Below, piece by piece: positions 55,916-64,000 of a stretch of 64,000 nt of DNA (position 1 is its first letter; each line of letters starts with the position of its first letter). The notes beneath the pieces were generated by a model, which worked only from the letters and a program-made list of their open reading frames with translations, was not told the DNA's origin and did no database searches. The stretch spans positions 2,790,001-2,854,000 of the forward strand of contig JBBPFI010000002.1 in assembly GCA_037974965.1 (NCBI GenBank), written 5' to 3'. This DNA comes from Dacryopinax spathularia (taxonomy: Eukaryota; Basidiomycota; Dacrymycetes; Dacrymycetales; Dacrymycetaceae). The position numbers and the translations under genes are program-made.

Positions 55916-56291
55916 CTAGTCATAACAGATGTTGGTGCCGAGCGGGCAAATCCCGGTAGGGTTAACTGTGTGGTACGGCCATCCTTCCAGCATTCCCTAG
56001 GTGAAAGGATCAGTTCGTCGTGATTGGCAGCGGGAACATATGGGAAAAAGAAGCGAGACTGACGTCGGTGGAGCTCTCGTAAACGCATGCGATGGGCTGC
56101 TCTCCAACTGGGCCGGTGCCACTCCCCGCTGGAAAGGGCGTGTAGTAGCACGTGAGGGTCGAGCCGTCTGAGCTGATCACGTAGTTCTCCAGGACATGAT
56201 CATCCGCTACCTCGAAGCAACACTGACCCGACGAGTCGCCCAAGGCACGGACGACCAGGGCTGAAACGAGGAGGAGGAGGCGGAGCTGCAT
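55916..56291 (-). CDS. Small secreted cysteine-rich protein, family member 5
   Basis: Two exons (56291-56064 and 55996-55916; 67-nt intron, phase 0) give 102 residues. Signal peptide MQLRLLLLVSALVVRALG, then QCCFEVADDHVLENYV, CYYTPFPAGSGTGPVGEQPI, ACVYESSTD, and after the intron NPTGICPLGTNICYD-stop. The intron donor is GTCAGT. It is more diverged from members 2-4 in the NNHALV position (DDHVLE) but keeps all cysteines. The TATA-like GTATAAAG lies about 100 bp upstream. Function unknown; predicted secreted. Confidence 0.75.
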
Positions 56292-56515
56292 GGTGTAGAA
56301 CTTTGGGTGAACAGTCGAGTTTGATGTTTTCTGATCCTTGAACTTGGACTGGGGGCATATAGGCCAGTACCCAGAGTTCTGCCCTCTTTATACCCGGTGG
56401 GATCTTCCTCCACTCATGTAGGTCCGTCCAACTAAGGATAGCTATAGCTCAAGCCACTCGGGCAGAAGGTAATGCAACTGAATGCTCCTTTCCGGTGGAT
56501 TACTGTTGGCCGACT

Positions 56516-58080
56516 GTCCCCGACGGTCGAGCGGCGATCTTCAAATCGAAGCTGACGCCTAACCGGAGAAGATCCAAGAAAGAACAGAGCCCACAAACAA
56601 ACAGGCCAGGACGCTGTCGATAATGATTACGGTGCCGGCGGTGGAGGGGATCAAGAGGGGCGGAAACCAGTACCATGCTCAAGCCTTGATGCTATCCTCG
56701 CGGCGGAGAGGGTCGCTCCGCACTGCTCGGAGAGTAAGCGCACCTCGTTGGTAGTCCTGGCAGTCTTCACCAGAGGAAGCGCCATTTCCCGGTTCAGTTG
56801 CCCTTCCGAAGTGGTCCAACTAGCACTCATGACTAGGTCTCTCACTGTCACCTCGGCGCCTCGAGAATGGAACGGGGACTTCGGCCATACAGCGCAAGAA
56901 GAGCACAATGGATGAGACAAGCAAGACGGAGAAGAAAACAACAACGTATCACCGTGCCCGAGGTAATGCAGCAAGTGAGTCAACCGTGATGAACAAAACA
57001 AAGAAGACCAATTCAAAGGAGATGAGCACCTCCGAAGAAGACGGAGTTAGCGTTCTTCGGAGCGCCGTTGTTCTGACCAGTCAGCTTATGGCCAATGGTC
57101 CATTACTGAAGTCGACTAGCCTTTTGGTCTGGCTGCATATTCGCCGTCACCTTGCTAAGTGATAGAAAAGCCCCGAGAGACCTCAGATGCAGAATGTATG
57201 TAGCAGCATCGGCTCATTCTTCATTGATGGGATCCACCTAGCCTCCATGCTTGGAAGTTGACTGGGCTGGCAGATTTCCCCAAGACCCAGTCTTTACAGC
57301 AGACTCCAAGCACCGGCCGTAGCAGAGCAACTGAAAGAAAAGCCAGAACCAAGCCTAACAAGTCCAACAAGCGCTCCTAGCGGTCCTTTACAGCCGCAGG
57401 CCGGAAGCACCCGTCCCCTCTCCTCAACCGCCTCGAGCAAGGAACGTGGAGGGCGGGGATGGAAGGACGCGGCATCCCACAACCCGCGCGGGTCGGTCCT
57501 TTTCGAGTGCGGAGAGTTGTGCGGCATGCACGCAGCACCTGGCGAGCAAGCGGGGTGAGGGTTGGGCTGATGCAGAAGGTTGATGCAGAAGGTTGATGGT
57601 TGATGAAGGCTGTGGGGTAAGGGAAGGTTGGGGTAAGGTCGTGTATGTAAGCAGGGGATTGGAATGTATCGGAAATATGGGACCGAGGAGTCTATGTTGA
57701 GGTTCGATACATTACGGCGGGTCGCGCGCGTTTGGAGTGCTAGTGCCAAGAAAGTCATCATTGGACCAACGAGGAAAGCACTGCAACCACTCTGGGCGCT
57801 CGATGTATGCATGGGCAACAACACCGAGGCAATGTCTGCCAGTCATTTTTCGCACATGCATAGATTCCTCAGACTAAAAGATACATATAAGCAACAAGAG
57901 GGGTATGTAAGCAGGGCTCAGTGAGAAAAAGTGGAGATGTAAGTAGTTGAACTAAGAATGCAGTTCATGCAGAATCGATGAAGGTAGCAGTAAGCAGAGC
58001 AGTACACTTTTACAGACCAGGACGTGTTTTCTAGGAAGAAGAGAGCGGAGAGAGGTGCGAGGCCGAAAGGCGAGATCAGA
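56516..58080. other. Intergenic region
   Basis: Upstream region of secreted-protein gene 5, then the copy of the duplicated segment (57540-57670), then the 3' flank of the RNR gene. GTANGTAAGCAGGG recurs at about 57645 and 57905 as well as 55420. No supported gene. Confidence 0.35.
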
Positions 58081-61000
58081 TCAGCCACTGCACATCAAGC
58101 ACGCTTCCTTGTTCTCGATCGAGCACATCAGCTTCGCTTCCTCATACTCGCGCTGCTTGATCCGCTCGAGCGCAGCCGCGTACTCGGGGTCGATCTCTTT
58201 CTCTTTCTTCTCTTCTGCCGGAGTAGGCACCAACGGCGCCTCAGCGCGGGAGGGCGATGCGCCTGGGGTGGGCAGGGGAGCTTGCTTGGCCTCGGAGCTG
58301 GAGGAGGATGAAGCCGGGTGCTCGAGCTTGACGGTCGCGTCCAGCGAGAGGTCCTCGACCTTCACTGCGACCGGTACGGGCTTCGCAGAGTCGGGCGAAG
58401 CGATCGGCGAGCTTGCCGCCGTTGCACTGGTGGGCGTCGCACTCCGCGCAGAGGCAAGCGCGTCGTTCACCGCGATGCTGGCATACTTCGAGCTGCTCTG
58501 GCGAGGCTTCATCATCGTCCTCACCGGCGCGGGGCCAGCGTTGATGCGGTTCTCCTTAGCTTGCTTGATCACCGCTGCGTCTACTGTGAACTGGATCGCC
58601 TGTGCTGCAGGTCGGGTACGGAGGTAGTACATGCCCGTCTTGAGTCCCTTTTTCCAGCCGTAGAAATGCATCGACGTGAGCTGACCGAGGGTTGGGCTCT
58701 GCAAGTGGACGTTGAGCGACTGAGATTGACAGATGAACGCGCCTCGGTCAGCGGCGAGATCGAGGATCTTCTTCTGCGAGATCTCCCACACCGTCTTGTA
58801 GATCGCCTTGATCTCATCTGGGATGCCCGGGATATTCTGGATCGACCCGCCGGAGGCAATGATCATGTCTTTCATCTGGTCGTTCCACAGCCCGAGGTCG
58901 ACGAGGTCCCGCAGGAGCCAGGGGCAGACGACCTGGAACTCGCCCGCGAGGACACGGCGTGCGTAGATCATCGATGTGTACGGCTCGAAGCATTCGTTGA
59001 ACCCGAGGATCTGGGAGGTGGACGCCGTGGGCATGGGGGCGAGGAGGAGCGAGTTCCGTAAGCCGGTACGCTTGATCTTCTCCTTCAGGGTGGACCAGTC
59101 CCACCTGTCGGAGGGGGTCACTCCCCAGAGGTCGAACTGCAGCTCGCCCCGGCTAGCGGGGGAACCCTCGAACGTCTCGTACGCTCCGTCCGTCTCGGCC
59201 ATCTCGTTCGACGCCTCAAGAGCGGCGTGGTAGATCGTCTCGAAGATATCACGGTTCAGCTGCCTCGCTTCGGGGGAGTCGAACGGCATGCGGAGGGCCA
59301 TGAACGCGTCCGCGAGCCCCTGCACGCCGACGCCGATAGGGCGGTGACGCATGTTGGACTTGCGTGCCTCGGGCACGGGGTAGTAGTTCACGTCGATGAT
59401 CCGGTTAAGGTTGAACGTGACGACCTTGGCGACGGCGTGGAGCTTGTCAAAGTCGTATTGACCGTCTTGGATGAACGAGGGGAGTGCGATGGAGGCGAGG
59501 TTGCACACGGCGACCTCGTCAGGCGCAGAGTACTCCATGATCTCGGTACAGAGGTTGGAGGACTTGATCGTGCCAAGGTTCTTCTGGTTCGACTTGCCTG
59601 CATCCTTGTTAGCAGCTGTACTAGAGCACTGCGGCAGTTGAGGTACTCACTGTTAGCAGCATCCTTGTACAGCATGAACGGCCCGCCAGTCTCGATCTGC
59701 GCATCCAAGATCGCATACCACAGCTTCTGAGCCTTGATGGTCTGCCTCGCGCGGCCCTCGCGCTCGTACCGCTCGTAGAGAGCCTCAAACTCCTCGCTGT
59801 GCACGTCGGACAAACCCGGCGCCTCATTCGGGCAGAAGAGGGACCAGTCCCCGTCGGACTCGACGCGCTTCATGAACAGGTCGGAGATCCAGAGGGCGTA
59901 GAAGAGGTCGCGTGCTCGGACTTCTTCCTTGCCGTGGTTCTTCCTCAGGTCGAGGAACTCGAAGATGTCCGCGTGCCAGGGCTCGATGTAGATGGCGAAT
60001 GCACCGGGCCGCTTGTTGCCACCCTGGTCGACGTAGCGGGCTGTGGCATCGTAGGCACGGAGCATGGGGACGATACCGTTTGAGTAGCCGTTAGTGCCGG
60101 CGATATAAGATCTGAGACATGATTAGCAAGTGATGAGTCATAGGGTGCTATGGTGCTCACCCCTTGGCACGAATGTTGTGGATGTGGAGACCAATGCCAC
60201 CGGCCGTCTTGGAGATCATGGCGCACGTCTTGAGCGTGTCGTAGATACCCTCGATGCTGTCGTCTTTCATGGCGACGAGGAAGCAAGACGAAAGCTGCGG
60301 GTGAGGGGTGCCAGCGTTGAAGAGGGTCGGGCTAGCATGGGTGAAGTACCGCTCGGACATGAGGGTGTACGTCGCGAGCGCACGCTCGATATCCCTTCCA
60401 TGAATGCCGATGGCGACGCGCATGAGCATATGCTGCGGCCTCTCGGCAACCTTGCCGTTGATCCTGAGGAGGTAAGACCGCTCGAGGGTCTTGAACCCGA
60501 AGAACTGATAGTGGAAGTCGCGTTCATAGATGATGGCACTGTCCAGCACTTCCTTGTTCTCCTGGACAATGTCATAGATGTCCTTGGCGATCATGGGTGA
60601 ATGCCGGCCATTCTTGGGGTTCACGTAGGTGTAGAGGTCCTCGATGACTTGTGAGAAGACCTTCTTCGTCTCCTTGTGCAGATTGGAGATGGCGATACGC
60701 GCGGCGAGGATCGCGTAATCTGGATGCTTGGTGGTGAGGTAGGCGGCGGTCTCGGAGGCGAGGTTCTATGGTACGTCAGTCAAGACTCTCAACAGGGATC
60801 GCATACATAGACACACATCAAGCTCGACAGTGGTCACACCCGGGTAGACACCCTGGATGACCTTCTTGGTAATCCTATCCGCCGGTCAGCACGGCCTCGC
60901 AAGGGAGTAGCAAAGAGACGCACTCAAAAGGATCAACATGATCCTGATCTAAGCCATAGCAAAGCTTTTGGATACGTGCTGTGATCTACCAACCCATGTC

Positions 61001-61272
61001 AGGAGATGGACCCTACTAGAGGGCACAGACGCGTACCTTGTCGAACGCGACGCGCTCTTTCTGTTCCAACAGTTAGTATCGTTCGCGAGGAAGTGTGCGG
61101 TGAGCAGACTAACCCGTCTACAACGATGAAGTCAGCCAAGTGTTCAGAAAGAAAGGGGAAGACGACTTACCCATCTGTGAGTCAGCGAACGCGAAGTAGC
61201 GAGCTCCTGGTCAGCGCGCGTCCTCCTCATCACATGCGAGGTATGCTCACCCCGCTTGAAGACGTAAGCCAT
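58081..61272 (-). CDS. RNR1: Ribonucleoside-diphosphate reductase, large (R1) subunit
   Basis: Nine exons on the minus strand: 61272-61251, 61174-61171, 61117-61114, 61060-61037, 60985-60924, 60874-60817, 60765-60161, 60111-59651 and 59597-58081. They sum to 918 codons plus stop with every junction in phase. Exons 2 and 3 are only 4 nt each; together they restore the conserved N-terminus [18 protein letters not shown] of the ATP-cone. The catalytic barrel shows SSCFL (Cys about residue 219), [22 protein letters not shown] with the radical cysteine, and NECFEPYTS. The C-terminus carries the redox pair CLMCSG. A Ser/Pro/Ala-rich insert precedes the tail (about 58420-58200). Role (known): cytosolic reduction of NDPs to dNDPs with the R2 subunit, rate-limiting for dNTP supply; allosterically controlled by ATP/dATP. 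The promoter contains MCB boxes. Confidence 0.97.
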
Positions 61273-61513
61273 CTCTTGTCTAGTTCTACAGTATCTTGAT
61301 CGTTCGGGATATTAGTTGGTAGCGGGTGGAGGAGATGGTGAGTGAGTGAGGGGGAGGAGGGGGAAGCACGAAGGGCAAAGTTCAGTTGACGCGATGGACC
61401 TGCGCGTACTTATGGGTTCCTCTGCAGGACGCGAGACAAATTGTAATGAGTAATACGCGCCACTCATATGCTCCCGTTCTGGGAGGAGGGACGGAGGGGA
61501 CGCGACGTAAACA

Positions 61514-61564
61514 GCGACGCGTCGCGGTGTGAGGGCACATGACGCGCTGTACATTGGCACGCGT
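61514..61564. promoter_or_regulatory. Two MCB (ACGCGT) boxes in the RNR1 promoter
   Basis: ACGCGT at 61517-61522 lies inside the perfect palindrome GCGACGCGTCGC (61514-61525), and a second ACGCGT is at 61559-61564. They are 245-290 bp upstream of the RNR1 ATG and 225-275 bp upstream of the divergent gene at 61789. In yeasts ACGCGT is the MBF site driving G1/S expression of RNR genes; here the role is inferred from position. Confidence 0.6.
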
Positions 61565-61788
61565 TGGGATATCACATTCCTATTTCGGCAGAAGTGGTAC
61601 ATCACAATCCCCTGATTTGGAGATTCGTCAGCTCTGTCAGCGGGGAGTCGAGGCCTGCATACACCCCAACAGGACTACGCTGACTGTGCCCCTCATTTCG
61701 GTGACTGTACCTTCCTTCCATTCCAGTCACATCCCCCCCCCACCGTCCCCTGTTTACATCTATCTCCATCAACAGCACAACAATCGGA

Positions 61789-62390
61789 ATGTCGGACATA
61801 GCAACCCGACCCGACCGCTCACACCGCCGACGTCGGTCCCACGCCCAACCCCAACCCCCGTCCTCACCCGAAATCAGCGCGACCTCCAGCGCACCCCCGC
61901 CCACCAGCACACCGCGAGGCTCTCCAGGGAAAACCAGACGAGCGTCCACCGCTCATCCCCTGGCTCCTGGGGATGATCGCACGGACCCGGAGTTGCTAGC
62001 CCTGAGCGAGGAAGAGTTCGGAAGGGAGGTGGAGAGACGCTTAGGGCTGGGAATGGCGAGCGAGGCTGAGGAGGCCGCTACGGGCGAGGTCCTCCTACCC
62101 CGGCCAAAGAATAAAGCCGAAGAACTGGGTGCGTCCTCCGTCTCCTAACTGCTTTTGGGTCCTGGAGCTGAGTCTGGGGTTCCGCAGCATTGCATATGCG
62201 TGTGATGGACTCTCTCCGCGAGCGCGTTCTCGCCCTAGAGAAAGAAGACGACCCGGAATTCGACCCCCTCTGTCCGCCCTCCGAAGACACAGAAGGACTG
62301 CGTGACGACCCTCTGCGACTGCTCGCGCTTTCCAAAGGAGGGGAAGGGATCCTGCGAGGGAGCGAAGTGAAGATGCCGGAGAAACTCTGA
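61789..62390 (+). CDS. Uncharacterised small acidic protein
   Basis: Two exons (61789-62128 and 62188-62390; GT-AG, phase 1) give 180 residues. The N-terminal 70 residues are disordered, Arg/Ser/Pro/Thr-rich. The remainder is charged and probably helical (DPELLALSEEEFGREVERRL, then RVMDSLRERVLALEKEDD) and ends in an acidic tail. There is no signal peptide or membrane segment. I do not recognise the family. It is divergent from RNR1 with a shared 516-bp promoter that contains the MCB boxes, so cell-cycle co-expression is possible (inference). Confidence 0.65.
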
Positions 62391-62694
62391 TATTGATAAT
62401 CGGGTATTGGCTATTCGGTATGATGCGAAGGAATGAAGGATTGCTACTACGATACGACGAACCTGGGTCTACAAGAAAAGAAATACGTGCGAAGAGTGTA
62501 CAAATGCGAATGGGCGAGCTCTACGGGAGTGAAATGCGAAGCTATGGTCGATCTACGATGAACAAGAAAAGCGAGTGCGAAGATGGTACACAGTGTACAA
62601 ATGCAACAATGCGGAATGCAACAATGCGAGCGAACGTATGGCTACATAAGGGCAGCGCGCAGCACTGCGAAGAATTACGAGACCGGCTGGAGGC

Positions 62695-63648
62695 TCACCA
62701 CTCGACCTCGTACACCTGGCTCACCTTAACCGCCCCCGCCCCACCCGTGGCCGACGCCTTCATCTCCTCGCGTCGAGCCTTCGCAGCGGCACTCCAACCC
62801 ACCTTCGGCCACCCTTCACCCACCCAGCTGCGCCAGCCCTTCATCCCGGGCAGACGTAAGCGAAACCCCCTCTTCTCGTATCCCCTCACCCGCTCCCGCC
62901 TCCTCTCTTCCCCCCTCTCCCGGCTGGGATCAAGCTTCACACACCCTCTACATCCACACCCTTCCTCATGCAGATCCCTTGGGAAGTAGAAGGACCAAGA
63001 AGCCTGGTCGATATACATCGTCTCTCTCGAGTGGGGCAGGAGAAGGGAAGCGATCTTGCGCAGCTTCCTGAAGCCAGGGACGATCGGTGCGGAAGGAGGG
63101 AGAGGGGTAAGCTGGGCCGGGGCTTCGCAGGCTTGGGATGCGGCGAGGTCGGTGGGGAAGAAGGCGTGTGCGGCGGCGAGGGGCGTGCTAGGTTCGGTGG
63201 AGAGGGTGAAAGTGACGCTCTGAGGCGACAGCCCGGGTGTATCCGGCTCCGCCAAACCGAAATACACCTTCTGTTCTTCACCTAGGCTACGAGGTAACAA
63301 CGGCGAGCTCGGCGAGACGGCCGACATGGGAGACCCAGGCTGAGAAGCCCTCGAATACTGCGAATATACCGAAGCCGACATAGTAGAGACCAACGAGCTG
63401 CGCCTCGACTTGCCCGCTGAATGGGTAGAAGACGCTCGGTGGGTGCGAGGTCGGCGGGGGAGGTTGTACGTTTCTGCCGATATGAGCGGTTCGCTATCCA
63501 CAAAGCCCTGCGCGAGGTGTCAGTAATGGACAGTAGCAGGAGTGGAGGGAGAGGAGGTATGGAAAGGGGGACGGACCATCATTGTCTGTGGTAGTGAGAA
63601 GGCGGGAGGAGCGCTCTTCGACCTCCCGCGGGAGGCGAGGTCTAGCAT
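62695..63648 (-). CDS. Uncharacterised fungal protein with a CGCRGC motif
   Basis: Two exons (63648-63577 and 63507-62695; 69-nt GT-AG intron, phase 0) give 294 residues. It starts MLDLASRGRSKSAPPAFS. It is Ser/Pro-rich for about 150 residues, then has a hydrophobic patch (KLRKIASLLLPH), YIDQASWSFYFPRDLHEEG, a Cys cluster (GCGCRGCVKLD), a strongly basic stretch and a C-terminal WSAAAKARREEMKASATGG. There is no clear membrane segment or signal peptide. The family is not recognised. It is convergent with the gene at 61789. Confidence 0.65.
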
Positions 63649-64000
63649 CTTCCGCTGTCACAAGCTGGGAATGGGGAAAGGGAAAGAGAAAAGGCAGAGG
63701 GGATGCGGCGACGGTCAGCGAAACGCCGCCCGTTTATGTGCACAGGAGCTGGGCTTCTTATACATTTCCCCCTCACCCATATTTCAGCGAAGCAGACTGC
63801 AGACCGCAGCCCAGCGAGCCAGCAGAGGAGAGAGCCTCGTGTTCCATCCCCCTACCCACAAGGCGGAAATGTCTCGGACTCACACTGAACCCTGGCTGCC
63901 GGAAGACATGACAATACGCATGGTCGAACAAAAGGCTTCTACAATGACGCTGCCCCGAGCGGAGATTGAGGACCCTTTACGCCCGCATCAGGCAAGAGGG
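63649..64000. other. Terminal intergenic stretch
   Basis: Upstream region of the minus-strand gene ending at 62695. Nothing else can be supported before the window end. Confidence 0.35.

Noticed and set aside
57294-57824. 176-codon minus-strand frame downstream of RNR1
   Set aside because: Peptide similarity to the frame at 55140-55496 is weak while the DNA words match better, so a non-coding duplicated segment is the simpler reading.
1-64000. CRISPR arrays, tRNA and rRNA genes
   Set aside because: No spaced direct-repeat array, cloverleaf-like A/B boxes or rRNA-like sequence was noticed on either strand; a tRNA scan would be needed to exclude a divergent tRNA.

Overview
The window is nuclear DNA of a filamentous or yeast-like fungus, most likely a basidiomycete. 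This rests on very short (about 45-65 nt) and very frequent GT-AG introns with CTNAC branch sites, TAA/TAG/TGA stops, GC-rich coding sequence, and fungal families throughout (ABCC transporters, GDA1/CD39 phosphatase, PCL-type cyclins, bZIP factors, class I ribonucleotide reductase, small secreted proteins). The exact lineage cannot be read from the sequence alone.

Layout. (1) 0-12 kb: two tandem, co-oriented ABCC (MRP-type) transporter genes; the first is cut by the window start, and a SAM methyltransferase gene lies between them. (2) 12.4-13.0 kb: a 540-bp non-autonomous DNA transposon with ~100-bp terminal inverted repeats and a perfect 10-bp target duplication. (3) 13-17.5 kb: a very GC-rich leader region and a bZIP gene. 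(4) 18.4-20.5 kb: a Golgi-type GDA1/CD39 nucleoside diphosphatase. (5) 21-57 kb: a striking accessory-looking region with four more bZIP genes, three PCL/PHO80-family cyclin genes, five members of one small secreted cysteine-rich protein family and two tiny secreted peptides with a W-C-x-G-x-P-C core. (6) 58-64 kb: the ribonucleotide reductase large subunit, whose 5' end needs two successive 4-nt exons, and two uncharacterised genes.

How it may work together. In budding yeast the bZIP activator Gcn4 switches on the cyclin gene PCL5, and Pcl5-Pho85 then marks Gcn4 for destruction. Here Gcn4-like bZIP genes and PCL-type cyclin genes are interleaved over 35 kb. The two large cyclin paralogues share a 20-bp promoter block centred on TGACTCA (the Gcn4/AP-1 site) and a conserved upstream-ORF peptide. 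Two bZIP genes carry the same site at or just upstream of their start, and AP-1-like sites recur at matching positions upstream of the secreted-protein paralogues. A physically linked bZIP/cyclin feedback module with nearby secretory outputs is an inference, but it can be tested.

Limits: exon boundaries were placed by eye from splice consensus, reading phase and paralogue comparison; no database search was possible.
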